From positions 869,501 to 933,500 of the forward strand of contig NZ_LBIA02000001.1 of NCBI RefSeq assembly GCF_001006325.2: DNA of 64,000 nt. The letters are read 5' to 3'. Under the pieces are notes generated by a model. It did no database searches. It was not told the origin of the DNA and saw only the letters and a program-made list of their open reading frames with translations. Source of the stretch: Afipia massiliensis (GTDB lineage Bacteria; Pseudomonadota; Alphaproteobacteria; Rhizobiales; Xanthobacteraceae). Position numbers and translations under genes: made by a program. Position 1 is the stretch's first letter. Every line of letters starts with the position of its first letter. Positions 45,037 through 54,632 of the stretch are shown here, piece after piece.

Positions 45037-45061
45037 GGAACTTTCTGGTGACCCCCCCGTT
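45037..45061 (+). promoter_or_regulatory. EcfG promoter of nepR-ecfG
   Basis: GGAAC (45037-45041), 16 nt, CGTT (45058-45061). Positive autoregulation of the sigma factor, as known for alphaproteobacterial EcfG loci. Confidence 0.9.
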
Positions 45062-45174
45062 GACGAGTACATGATCATGGGGCTGAAAGGCTTCGAAGGG
45101 AACAGAAAACTCTCGTGTTTCTAGTTAGTTAGTTAGCTACTGGCTGGCACACGGGACGACAACGGATCTGGCCA

Positions 45175-45402
45175 ATGAAAGATTTGAAGCCTCCACAAAA
45201 TAGGGCATCTACCGGCGCCGGCAAGCAAGGTGGGCTCAATGCCGAAATCCAATCCCGTATCGGGCACCAGTTGCGCGCAATGTACGACGATGTCGTACGG
45301 CAGGGCGTGCCGGACCGTTTTGCCGATCTGATCCGCCAGCTTGATTCTCAAGAAGCGGCATCACAGATCGCTGGAGACCCGACAAAAGACGGGAGGGACT
45401 AA
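45175..45402 (+). CDS. nepR: Anti-sigma factor NepR
   Basis: 75 residues with the NepR core 'LNAEIQSRIGHQLRAMYDDVVRQGVPDRFADLIRQLD' forming two helices that clamp the sigma factor. Binds EcfG in unstressed cells and PhyR-P under stress. It overlaps ecfG by one base (TAATG), so the two are translationally coupled. Transcript leader of about 105 nt from the EcfG promoter. Confidence 0.93.
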   Translation: MKDLKPPQNRASTGAGKQGGLNAEIQSRIGHQLRAMYDDVVRQGVPDRFADLIRQLDSQEAASQIAGDPTKDGRD

Positions 45403-45950
45403 TGCCTCTCACGGATTCACTTCGCGACGACATTCTTGCGACCGTGCCAAGCCTGCGCGCGTTCGCTATTTCCCTCAGCGGCAATGCCGACCGGGCGGAC
45501 GATCTCGTGCAGGAAACGCTGTTGCGCGCCCTTGCGCATATCGATTCCTTCCAGCCGGGATCCAACCTGCCGGCGTGGCTGTTCACGATTCTGCGCAATC
45601 TCTTCCGCTCGGACTATCGCAAGCGGCGGCGGGAGGTTGAAGACGCCGATGGCAGCTATGCCAAGACGCTCAAGTCGCAGCCTGCCCAAAGCGCACATCT
45701 CGAGTTCGAGGAGTTTCGAACCGCGCTCGACAAGCTGCCGCAGGATCAGCGCGAAGCGCTCATCCTGGTGGGTGCCTCCGGCTTCTCCTATGAAGATGCC
45801 GCAGCCATCTGCGGATGTGCGGTCGGCACCATCAAGAGCCGCGTGAACCGCGCACGATCGAAACTGAGCGCCCTGCTCTATGTCGATGGCGCCGAGGACT
45901 TCGGACCGGATGACACGATTCGCGCCGTGATCGGCGGGGGTGGCGGCTAG
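45402..45950 (+). CDS. ecfG: General stress sigma factor EcfG
   Basis: 182 residues, ECF sigma-70. Region 2: 'NADRADDLVQETLLRALAHIDSFQPGSNLPAWLFTILRNLFRSDYRKRRREV' (about 25-80). Region 4: 'LDKLPQDQREALILVGASGFSYEDAAAICGCAVGTIKSRVNRARSKLSALL' (about 110-162). Context with phyR and nepR makes the EcfG (ECF15) assignment firm. It directs transcription from the GGAAC-N16/17-CGTT sites seen throughout 38.6-45.1 kb. Confidence 0.95.
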   Translation: MPLTDSLRDDILATVPSLRAFAISLSGNADRADDLVQETLLRALAHIDSFQPGSNLPAWLFTILRNLFRSDYRKRRREVEDADGSYAKTLKSQPAQSAHLEFEEFRTALDKLPQDQREALILVGASGFSYEDAAAICGCAVGTIKSRVNRARSKLSALLYVDGAEDFGPDDTIRAVIGGGGG

Positions 45951-45981
45951 ACCGCCATCTCGGCCTCACAGCCAGCAAATG

Positions 45982-46015
45982 AAAAACGCGGCCACCTGCA
46001 AGTGGCCGCGTTTTT
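45982..46015. terminator. Bidirectional intrinsic terminator after ecfG
   Basis: Fourteen-bp stem aaaaacgcggccac / gtggccgcgttttt with a 6-nt loop; A/T tracts on both sides. Serves ecfG and the minus-strand small gene at 46022. Confidence 0.92.
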
Positions 46016-46021
46016 GCTGGA

Positions 46022-46105
46022 TCAGTTCAGGCCGCCAAAGGCCCAGATTAAAATCAGCACGGGAATGGGAATCCCGAGCAGCCACAACAGCAGATAGCGT
46101 CCCAT
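46022..46105 (-). CDS. 27-residue membrane peptide
   Basis: Reads MGRYLLLWLLGIPIPVLILI then WAFGGLN: a single membrane helix with an Ile-Pro-Ile-Pro kink. Downstream of the histidine kinase gene on the same strand (75-bp gap) and just before the shared terminator. AAGGAAAG about 5 nt before the ATG supports translation. Very similar micro-ORFs are frequent in Bradyrhizobiaceae as far as I recall; function unknown. Confidence 0.6.
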   Translation of the reverse strand: MGRYLLLWLLGIPIPVLILIWAFGGLN

Positions 46106-46180
46106 GTAACTTTCCTTTGCGTGACACAGCGTCTGCTGCTCAATCCATCGCCGGAAAATTTGTTCCTCGATCCGTCCGGA

Positions 46181-47851
46181 TCAGCGCTTTCTGACCGGCG
46201 CACCGATGCGCTCGGTGCGATCCATCTCGGTCTCGTCCACCACTGTCGCCATCGGAGCCGTCAGTTCGTAGACATAGCTGACGTCGGTGAAGTATCGCTT
46301 CGACGTACCGCCCAGCGCTTCGGGAGCAACGCGATCCAGCAGCACAATTCCGAATTCGCTGTCGGCGCGGCGGGTCGCCGCACTGGTGTTGAATTCTTCC
46401 CAGCGGAAATGGAAAACCGCATCCGGTTCTTCGCTCACGCTCCAGTCCGCGACGATATGCGGATGCTTGCCGACCAGCGACAGTCCTTCATCGGCATGAG
46501 ACGCCAGTTCGAAAAACAGCAGCGACAGGCTCTGCGCCGCGCGCGCGCTCACGGTGACGTCAGGCCCGCTCAGCGCAATCCGGTCGGCATGGGGAATCGC
46601 CCGCGGTTCGAACAGGCCCTTGAGCTTGACGCCCTGCCACTGGCTTTCGCTGAGCAGCGACACGACATGCGACATGGCATGAATACGGCCGATCAGCAGG
46701 TCGCGTGCGACGTCGATGTCCGCGCCGTGACGCATGGTCCGCGTCACGATCGACTGGATGACCGCCAGAATGTTTTTGACGCGATGATTGAGTTCATCGA
46801 TCACCGCGGTCAGCCGGCGTTCGAAGTCGATACGGGTCTGGATTTCCCGGCTGAGGCGCACGTTGTTATAGGACACATATCCGAACAGGCCGCAGAGAAT
46901 GAGGGTCAGCGCCACGCCGATCAGCGTCACGATGCCCGCGAGTTCCTGGGCGCGCGTCGCGACGTTCGTCTTGGCGTAGTAGATCAGCGTCCAGTCCCGC
47001 GCGCCGAATGAAACGACGCGCAGCAGCGGCGGATTCTCGGCGTCAAGCTGAAGCGGAACGGACGTGACATTGCCTTCGGAATCCGAGGTCAGGTTGTCCG
47101 AGGCGTTTCGCGGATCGCGCAGCGCCACCGAGAACAGTGACAGATCGTCGTTGGCGAGCATCAAGGGCGCCAGCCGGTAGGAAATCGTCAAAAAGCCTGC
47201 AGTGCTGGTCCCCGTGTCCGTCCGCACCGGCGACGCCAGAACGATGCCCATGGGCCCGCCGATACGCAGCAGCACGAAAGGATCGGACGACACCGGCCGC
47301 CCCTCCTCCATTGCGCGGTTGAGCATGGGCATGATCACCGGATGGTTGCTCAGTATCCGGCCGACGAACGCCTTGGTCTCGTCGTTCTGCGGTTCGACAT
47401 CCATCACGACGGTCGCCGGATCGGGCGCCGCCGCCGGATTCAGCGCCGTGTCATCGGCGTTCCGAATTGTCGGATTGGAGAAACCTGCAAGTTTCAGTTC
47501 GTTCTGCGCCCGGCCGAAATCGGCGCGCGGAACGCGAGCCACCCAGCTTGCGACAAGGAAATCGGTCTTGAACGCGTAGATCGACGACCGCAACGGCTGC
47601 AACGCATTGGCCATGTTGATCGATGGCGACCGAAACAGCCCGACCGCGACCCGAGCCAGCAGCTCACGTTCGCTGAGGCGCTCCTGAACCAGGCTGGCAT
47701 GGGCATCGACCGATCGGGCCAGATCGATCCGGCCGATCGAGAGCTCCTGATCGTAGACCTTCATAGCCACGAGACCGGAGATAACCACTCCGATGATCGC
47801 CATCAGTCCGATGATGAGGCCAAGACGGAGCACGCAGTTACTCGAAAGCAA
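46181..47851 (-). CDS. Membrane sensor histidine kinase, CHASE + HWE/HisKA_2 type
   Basis: 556 residues. Transmembrane segment 1 at about 10-32, periplasmic CHASE-type sensor (about 40-305; 'SLVQERLSERELLARVAVGLFRS', 'LVASWVARVPRADF'), transmembrane segment 2 at about 308-330. The HWE-type dimerisation helix 'VIDELNHRVKNILAVIQSIV' holds phospho-acceptor His356. The following ATPase part is odd: the usual ELATNAxKYGA N-box reads 'ELASHADEGLS', with His452 at the Asn position, and the GGP of 'WxExGGP' is missing. Its place beside ecfG suggests control of PhyR, as kinase, phosphatase or pseudokinase. Confidence 0.85.
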   Translation of the reverse strand: MLSSNCVLRLGLIIGLMAIIGVVISGLVAMKVYDQELSIGRIDLARSVDAHASLVQERLSERELLARVAVGLFRSPSINMANALQPLRSSIYAFKTDFLVASWVARVPRADFGRAQNELKLAGFSNPTIRNADDTALNPAAAPDPATVVMDVEPQNDETKAFVGRILSNHPVIMPMLNRAMEEGRPVSSDPFVLLRIGGPMGIVLASPVRTDTGTSTAGFLTISYRLAPLMLANDDLSLFSVALRDPRNASDNLTSDSEGNVTSVPLQLDAENPPLLRVVSFGARDWTLIYYAKTNVATRAQELAGIVTLIGVALTLILCGLFGYVSYNNVRLSREIQTRIDFERRLTAVIDELNHRVKNILAVIQSIVTRTMRHGADIDVARDLLIGRIHAMSHVVSLLSESQWQGVKLKGLFEPRAIPHADRIALSGPDVTVSARAAQSLSLLFFELASHADEGLSLVGKHPHIVADWSVSEEPDAVFHFRWEEFNTSAATRRADSEFGIVLLDRVAPEALGGTSKRYFTDVSYVYELTAPMATVVDETEMDRTERIGAPVRKR

Positions 47852-48270
47852 TAAGGAATGAAAATGAGCCCAGGCCAGTGAGGCTGGCCCGGCGGAAGCG
47901 GCGGTCGTACGCAGATCCCGAACTACTCGTCATGAATACTCTGTTCCGGCCGTATCCTGGGTCTATGGCCGGCACGGCCTGAATGTCTCGCGAATGGAAT
48001 AATGTAGGCGCTGCCAGATGGTTCCAGCGACGGGAAAATATACCTGTCGGAATTCATGGTAAACCCGCAGAACGCAGCCGTCAGGCCACGGCCATGGCCA
48101 GACCGAGGACCACCGTGACGATCCCAAGCAGAATCGCGCCAAGAAAGACGCCGCCATAGTCCCTGCCGGGTGCTGCGAGTGACTGTTTCATGCAGGGCTA
48201 ACACGCCCGCCACGCGAGCGTTCCTGACAATATCAATGCAGCATGGCGTAGCGGCTGTGCAGAAACGCAG
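47852..48270. other. Intergenic region upstream of the histidine kinase gene
   Basis: Apart from a possible 36-residue membrane peptide (48081-48191) I see no gene. No perfect EcfG site precedes the kinase, unlike its neighbours. Confidence 0.4.
48081..48191 (-). CDS. Possible 36-residue membrane peptide
   Basis: MKQSLAAPGRDYGGVFLGAI then LLGIVTVVLGLAMAVA: a polar start and one membrane helix. No Shine-Dalgarno is seen. A near-consensus EcfG site (GGAAC-N16-TGTT, 48224-48200 on the same strand) would start a transcript only a few bases before the ATG, which would make it leaderless. Confidence 0.4.
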   Translation of the reverse strand: MKQSLAAPGRDYGGVFLGAILLGIVTVVLGLAMAVA

Positions 48271-48912
48271 TCAGTTCGCCGTTTCTGGAACCGATGCCCG
48301 AAGGCCGCCCTTCACCTCGATGAAGCGGATGATGCGATCAAGGCCTTCGCTCTTTTTCAGGTTGGTCATGACAAACGGCCGTTCCCCGCGCATCCGCTTC
48401 GCATCGGTGTCCATTTTCTCGAGCGATGCGCCGACATGCGGCGCCAGATCGATCTTGTTGATCACAAGCAGATCGGATCGCGTGATCCCAGGACCGCCCT
48501 TGGAAGGAATCTTGTCGCCGGCCGCGACGTCGATCACGTAGATGGTGAGATCCGCCAGTTCCGGCGAGAAGGTTGCCGCAAGGTTGTCGCCGCCGGATTC
48601 GATCAGCACCAGATCGAGATCGGGAAACTTCATCCGCATGTCGGCCACCGCCGCGAGATTCATCGAGGCGTCCTCGCGGATCGCGGTATGCGGGCAGCCG
48701 CCCGTCTCCACGCCGGCGATGCGATCCGGCGTCAGCGAGCCGGATCGGACCAGAAACTCCGCATCCCACTTGGTGTAGATGTCGTTGGTGATCGCCGCGA
48801 TCTCGTAACGCTCGCGCATCGACTTGCAGAGCAGATCCATCAGGGCGGTCTTGCCGGACCCGACCGGGCCGCCGATGCCGACGCGAAGCGGGCCGTTCAT
48901 GCTGGTGCTCAT
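48271..48912 (-). CDS. ureG: Urease accessory GTPase UreG
   Basis: 213 residues, SIMIBI GTPase: P-loop '[14 protein letters not shown]' (about 9-22), '[16 protein letters not shown]', '[19 protein letters not shown]' (metal-binding CPH), '[40 protein letters not shown]' and 'NKIDLA'. It delivers nickel to urease with UreF, UreD and UreE. Start 48912 has AAAGG 8 nt upstream. Last gene of the urease cluster, 13 bp after ureF. Confidence 0.95.
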   Translation of the reverse strand: MSTSMNGPLRVGIGGPVGSGKTALMDLLCKSMRERYEIAAITNDIYTKWDAEFLVRSGSLTPDRIAGVETGGCPHTAIREDASMNLAAVADMRMKFPDLDLVLIESGGDNLAATFSPELADLTIYVIDVAAGDKIPSKGGPGITRSDLLVINKIDLAPHVGASLEKMDTDAKRMRGERPFVMTNLKKSEGLDRIIRFIEVKGGLRASVPETAN

Positions 48913-48925
48913 GGCAAAACCTTTC

Positions 48926-49651
48926 TCAAGATCGAAACAGCCTGGTGTATTGCGCTTCATGACTCATGCTGGCGAGATCCGCGCGGAACGTCGCGCTCGC
49001 GAGATCGTCCAGCGCAGCATCGAGCGATTTTTCCGCTGTGGCCGCGATCACGGACTCCAGCGCCGCCAGCGCGCGCTGGCTGTCGGTCTGTCCCAGCGGG
49101 ATGAGACGGACACCGGCTGAAATCCAGTTTGATGTCGTCGCGTGCAAAAAGGCGTGCAACGTCAGAGGCAGCGGAATGCGATGTCCCGCCGCGAGCACAC
49201 CGACGGCGACCGGATAAGCGACCGGACCAGTCACATGCGATGCCAGGAGATCGAGCGTCTCGCAATTCCAAGCTGATCGGGCGATCTCGACAAAGGCGCG
49301 GCCCTGCGCGGTGGTTTCCAGATGCCGTTCGCGCGACGGCACGAACGCTGCGGCGAGTTCGGCGACATCATTCAACATCCGCCCGTCTGTCGCGGACGCC
49401 GCCCGGTAGGCATGGCAGAGCAATGTGCCATCGCAGAAACCCGCGCCCTCCAGCAGCATGGTCGCGAGCCACTGCTGCAACGTCGTCATGCTGGTGATGT
49501 CGCCAGCCTCGACCGCCCACTCGATACCGCTGGAATAGGAGAACGAGCCGACCGGAAACGACGGCGACAACCACGTCATCAAGCGGAACAGCGCAGCCGA
49601 TTCCTCTACCTCGGACGCGAGGCCATCCTGACCGCGCTCATTTGTGGTCAT
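48926..49651 (-). CDS. ureF: Urease accessory protein UreF
   Basis: 241 residues. '[29 protein letters not shown]' and '[17 protein letters not shown]' near the N-terminus and '[34 protein letters not shown]' near the C-terminus are typical. UreF gates UreG activity in the UreDFG complex. The start ATG at 49651 lies inside the end of ureE (14-bp overlap), giving translational coupling; the frame is open far upstream only as a shadow of the His-rich ureE tail. Confidence 0.92.
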   Translation of the reverse strand: MTTNERGQDGLASEVEESAALFRLMTWLSPSFPVGSFSYSSGIEWAVEAGDITSMTTLQQWLATMLLEGAGFCDGTLLCHAYRAASATDGRMLNDVAELAAAFVPSRERHLETTAQGRAFVEIARSAWNCETLDLLASHVTGPVAYPVAVGVLAAGHRIPLPLTLHAFLHATTSNWISAGVRLIPLGQTDSQRALAALESVIAATAEKSLDAALDDLASATFRADLASMSHEAQYTRLFRS

Positions 49652-50264
49652 GAGCATGGGCGTGACCGTGGTGATCGTGATCACACTTGCCGTCACCGTG
49701 ATCGTGATGCGCATGACCATGATCATGTTTGCCATGGTCGTGGTGATGGTCATGATCGCCGTGACTGTGACCGCCATGACTGTGATCGCCGTGACTATGG
49801 TCGTGTTGCTGATGACCATGCGCGGCATGGCCGCCGCCGGCATAGGCTCCGCCTTCCGGATCGAACGGCGCTTCGATGACGGTGACGCGTGCGCCGAGAC
49901 CGCGCACCATGTCCTCGATGACATGATCGCGGCGAATGCGGAGGCCCTTGCCGACGATCTGCGTCGGCAGATGCCGGTTGCCGAGATGCCAGGCGACCCG
50001 CACGAGATGATGCGGATCGGTGCCGCGAATTTCCACCAGCGGCTCCGGCGCCGCGACCACCTCGATCAGCCGCCCGTCTTCCAGCACCAGCGCATCGCCA
50101 CCGCGCAACGCGACGGCTTCCTTCAGGTCCAGCAGAAATTCCAGCCCGCGCGTGCCGGTCATCGCCATCCGCCGCCGGTGCCGGTCGTCGAAACCGAGCA
50201 CCACCGTGTCAGCGGCGGCCTCGGTCCAGCGAACCTGCGGGCGAACCTGCGTTGCGCGGATCAT
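49638..50264 (-). CDS. ureE: Urease accessory nickel chaperone UreE with His-rich tail
   Basis: 208 residues. Two UreE domains: '[60 protein letters not shown]' and '[49 protein letters not shown]'. The last 65 residues hold nearly thirty histidines in HDHSHGD-type repeats with one Cys, a nickel store. ATG 50264 overlaps the upstream monooxygenase-like gene by 4 bp. Confidence 0.93.
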   Translation of the reverse strand: MIRATQVRPQVRWTEAAADTVVLGFDDRHRRRMAMTGTRGLEFLLDLKEAVALRGGDALVLEDGRLIEVVAAPEPLVEIRGTDPHHLVRVAWHLGNRHLPTQIVGKGLRIRRDHVIEDMVRGLGARVTVIEAPFDPEGGAYAGGGHAAHGHQQHDHSHGDHSHGGHSHGDHDHHHDHGKHDHGHAHHDHGDGKCDHDHHGHAHAHDHK

Positions 50265-50566
50265 GAGGTGAGCTTCTGCACTTCGCCGCCGATAATGACT
50301 TCGATGTTGGTCGGCGACGCCTTGAACGGCCCGGACAGCGCGCGCCACGCCTTCAAATGCGGCATGAGACGATGAGCGGCAAGGTCGTCATGACTCTCCC
50401 ACCGCTCCACAAACACGAACGTATCCGGATCAGACACGCTTCCGTGCAGATCGTAAGCAATGCAGCCTTTCTCCTTGCGGGTCTCGGCAATGCAGTCCTT
50501 CGCACCGGCGACATAGGCGGCGCGGTGTTCAGGCTTCACCTTGGTGGTGGCGACGACGTAGATCAT
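50261..50566 (-). CDS. Antibiotic biosynthesis monooxygenase (ABM) domain protein, copy 2
   Basis: 101 residues, dimeric alpha/beta-barrel: '[74 protein letters not shown]'. Tandem paralogue of the next gene (4-bp overlap) and 4-bp overlap with ureE. ABM proteins are cofactor-free monooxygenases or heme/quinone-binding proteins; the substrate is unknown and no urease role is established. Confidence 0.85.
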   Translation of the reverse strand: MIYVVATTKVKPEHRAAYVAGAKDCIAETRKEKGCIAYDLHGSVSDPDTFVFVERWESHDDLAAHRLMPHLKAWRALSGPFKASPTNIEVIIGGEVQKLTS

Positions 50567-50862
50567 CGGACTTCCACATTTGCCGGCGTGATAACCTCGA
50601 TCTTCGGCGGCCCGGCGAGGCAATTCACAACGACCCGCCCGAACGCCTTCATGTGCTCGGCCTTGCGGTGCGGCACCAGTGCCTCGGCGTTTTCCCACTG
50701 CTCGACGAACACCAGCTTGGTGGGGTCGGTCACGCTCTCGTGCAGATCGTAAGCGATGTTGCCAGCTTCCTTGCGGGTTTCGGCGATACAGGCTTTCGCC
50801 GCGGCGATCATGTCCGCACGCGTTTCAGGCTTGATGGTCAAAGTCGCAACAACGTAGATCAA
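50563..50862 (-). CDS. Antibiotic biosynthesis monooxygenase (ABM) domain protein, copy 1
   Basis: 99 residues: '[77 protein letters not shown]'. About half identical to copy 2, so a local duplication. It starts 38 bp after the ureC stop and has GGGAGGA upstream, so it is translated in its own right within the urease operon. Confidence 0.85.
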   Translation of the reverse strand: MIYVVATLTIKPETRADMIAAAKACIAETRKEAGNIAYDLHESVTDPTKLVFVEQWENAEALVPHRKAEHMKAFGRVVVNCLAGPPKIEVITPANVEVR

Positions 50863-50900
50863 GGCATCCTCCCGGATTTTTGCTATTTGAGGCCGGGACC

Positions 50901-52616
<1,716 letters not shown>

Positions 52617-52640
52617 TGCTGATCTTTCAGTATTTCTCGT

Positions 52641-52991
52641 TCAGTATTTCTTGCCGTCGAATTTCTTCACATTCAGGGAATCAAGATCGATATCGTCGAG
52701 GCAACGCACGTTGACCGCGACCATCTCGGCACCATTCGGCGCCTTGCCGTTGGCGAACGACTCGACCCCGCACGTCGCGCAGAAGCGATGCTGAATGATG
52801 CCCTTGTTGAATTTGTACAGGGTCGTCGCATCTTCGCCCGACAGCAGCTTGAAATTCTCCGCCGGAACGAAAGTCAGCAGCGTGCCGAGCTTGCCGCAGC
52901 GCGAGCAATTGCACGCAATGACCTCGCCGATCTCGCCGGACATCTCGTAGCGGACCTTGCCGCACTGGCAGCCCCCGACATATGTGTGCAT
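52641..52991 (-). CDS. GFA (Mss4-like) family protein
   Basis: 116 residues: '[79 protein letters not shown]'. Zinc-binding CxC, CxxC and CxxC pairs place it in the glutathione-dependent formaldehyde-activating-like family. True function unknown. Its ATG overlaps the ureB stop by one base (TGATG) and it ends 24 bp before ureC, so it is embedded in the urease operon. Confidence 0.88.
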   Translation of the reverse strand: MHTYVGGCQCGKVRYEMSGEIGEVIACNCSRCGKLGTLLTFVPAENFKLLSGEDATTLYKFNKGIIQHRFCATCGVESFANGKAPNGAEMVAVNVRCLDDIDLDSLNVKKFDGKKY

Positions 52992-53296
52992 CACAGTTTT
53001 CCCATCACGTCGCCGCGGAAGCCGTAAATCGTGCGCTTGCCTGCCACCGCAACGAGCGTGACCTCGCGCGTCTGTCCCGGCTCGAAGCGCACTGCTGTGC
53101 CGGCCGCAATGTCGAGCCGCATGCCGCGCGCCTTCCTGCGGTCGAACTTCAGCGCCGGATTGGTCTCGAAGAAATGATAGTGCGAGCCGACTTGAATCGG
53201 CCGGTCACCGGTGTTCGCCACCGTCAGCGTCACCGTCTTGCGACCCTTGTTGAGCTCGATCTCGCCGTCCTTGATGAAGAGTTCACCGGGGATCAT
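52991..53296 (-). CDS. ureB: Urease beta subunit UreB
   Basis: 101 residues: '[82 protein letters not shown]', the complete small beta subunit. 10 bp downstream of ureA. Confidence 0.96.
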   Translation of the reverse strand: MIPGELFIKDGEIELNKGRKTVTLTVANTGDRPIQVGSHYHFFETNPALKFDRRKARGMRLDIAAGTAVRFEPGQTREVTLVAVAGKRTIYGFRGDVMGKL

Positions 53297-53306
53297 TCTG
53301 GAGTCC

Positions 53307-53609
53307 TCACCGAATGGGTTCGTGAACGGTGACGAGTTTCGTCCCGTCTGGAAACGTCGCCTCCACCTGAATGTCGTGGATCATCTCGGCGATCCCATCC
53401 ATGCACTGCTCGCGCGTGATGACTTCGGCTCCGGCCTTCATCAGTTCGGCCACGGTGCGGCCGTCGCGCGCGCCTTCAACGATGAAATCCGAAATGATCG
53501 CGATGGCTTCCGGATGATTGAGCTTGACGCCGCGTTCGAGACGCCGCCGCGCAACGATAGCGGCCATGGAGACCAGGAGCTTGTCCTTTTCACGGGGAGA
53601 CAAATTCAT
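53307..53609 (-). CDS. ureA: Urease gamma subunit UreA
   Basis: 100 residues: '[99 protein letters not shown]', the complete gamma subunit. 44 bp downstream of ureD. Confidence 0.96.
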   Translation of the reverse strand: MNLSPREKDKLLVSMAAIVARRRLERGVKLNHPEAIAIISDFIVEGARDGRTVAELMKAGAEVITREQCMDGIAEMIHDIQVEATFPDGTKLVTVHEPIR

Positions 53610-53653
53610 GCGTGCAGTATCCGGTTTTTCTTAAGCGAATTGAGTGAGATTCT

Positions 53654-54502
53654 TTAGTTGAGCCAGAGTCTCGGCAAGCCCGAGGGGCTCACACATCCCA
53701 GCACTTTCATCATATCGGCGCGAAGCCGCGCCGCATCTTGTGCGCAGAAGCGCGCCATTGCAAATCCGTTCCACGCCGAGACGCCGACCTCCGCACCGAA
53801 CGCGCCGGACATTTCGCGGATGCGCTCGACCATCACCTCGTCGCCCGGCACGATCAGCGCCGTGCCAATGGCGACGCCACCGTTCGCAACCGCGCGAGTA
53901 GCGAGCTTCGCGGCAATGTCGCCGTCGAGCCGGATGGTTTCGGCAAAGGCGAGCTTGCCGCCGATCCGCAGACGCCAGCGATCGACAAAGCTTCCGCGTG
54001 TCACCACTTCGCCCATGGCCGCGCGGCCGAACACAACGATTTCGCAGAGCAGAAGCGACGCCTCGCGCGCCAGATCGATATCGATCTTCCGCGACACGCG
54101 GGCCTGATCGAACAGGATGGTTTCCTGCGGCAACCAGGCAAGCCGTCCACCGGCCCCGGCGCGCAGCGCGATATTAACCTGGGCATCCGGACCGTGGGAG
54201 CGATAGACCTTCTCGGCGGCGGCTGTGGTCACGGTCAGATGCGCGCCCGCCTCCGCTGCAATGTCGATGTCGAAGCGGTCGCCGCCTGCGATGCCGCCGG
54301 CCGTGTTGACGAACACCGCGGAGAGTCCCTGCTGTTCCGGCGAAGGAAACCGTACGCGCAATGAGCCCGCTTCACGCAGCTCGCGCCGCCGCGTCGCGCC
54401 GTCCTTCACATGCACGTCGAATTTGACCGCGCCAACCGCCCGGTTGGCCGCGAAGGTTTCCGCCGCAGATGGTGTGATGTCGCTCTGCATCTGGTCCGTC
54501 AT
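53654..54502 (-). CDS. ureD: Urease accessory protein UreD
   Basis: 282 residues. 'REAGSLRVRFPSPEQQGLSAVFVNTAGGIAGGDRFDIDIAAEAGAHLTVTTAAAEKVYRS', 'LPQETILFDQARVSRKIDIDLA' and 'ALIVPGDEVMVERIREMSG' are typical. It scaffolds the urease activation complex on the apoenzyme. The start is either ATG 54502, at the very edge of a dispersed repeat, or ATG 54490; the repeat supplies the upstream leader in both cases. Confidence 0.92.
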   Translation of the reverse strand: MTDQMQSDITPSAAETFAANRAVGAVKFDVHVKDGATRRRELREAGSLRVRFPSPEQQGLSAVFVNTAGGIAGGDRFDIDIAAEAGAHLTVTTAAAEKVYRSHGPDAQVNIALRAGAGGRLAWLPQETILFDQARVSRKIDIDLAREASLLLCEIVVFGRAAMGEVVTRGSFVDRWRLRIGGKLAFAETIRLDGDIAAKLATRAVANGGVAIGTALIVPGDEVMVERIREMSGAFGAEVGVSAWNGFAMARFCAQDAARLRADMMKVLGCVSPSGLPRLWLN

Positions 54503-54601
54503 CCTGAGGTGCGAGCTTTTGCGAGCCTCGAAGGATGGCGGATCAAGAAGCGCCGTCGCCCTTCGAGGCCTACGCTACGCTCCGGCACCTCAGGGTGACG
54601 G
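54498..54601. repeat. Dispersed inverted repeat, family D
   Basis: Ends cgtcatcctgaggtgcg and gcacctcagggtgacg form an inverted pair; inside, gcctcgaagg and ccttcgaggc pair again. Fills the urtE-ureD gap and touches the ureD start codon. Single copy in this window. Confidence 0.75.
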
Positions 54602-54632
54602 CACGAAGCGCATCTGCTTAACGTCATCATGC

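Noticed and set aside
47921-47947. GTTCC/AACT pair upstream of the histidine kinase as an EcfG promoter
   Set aside because: Spacing is 18 nt and the -10 box does not match, unlike the other sites in the island.
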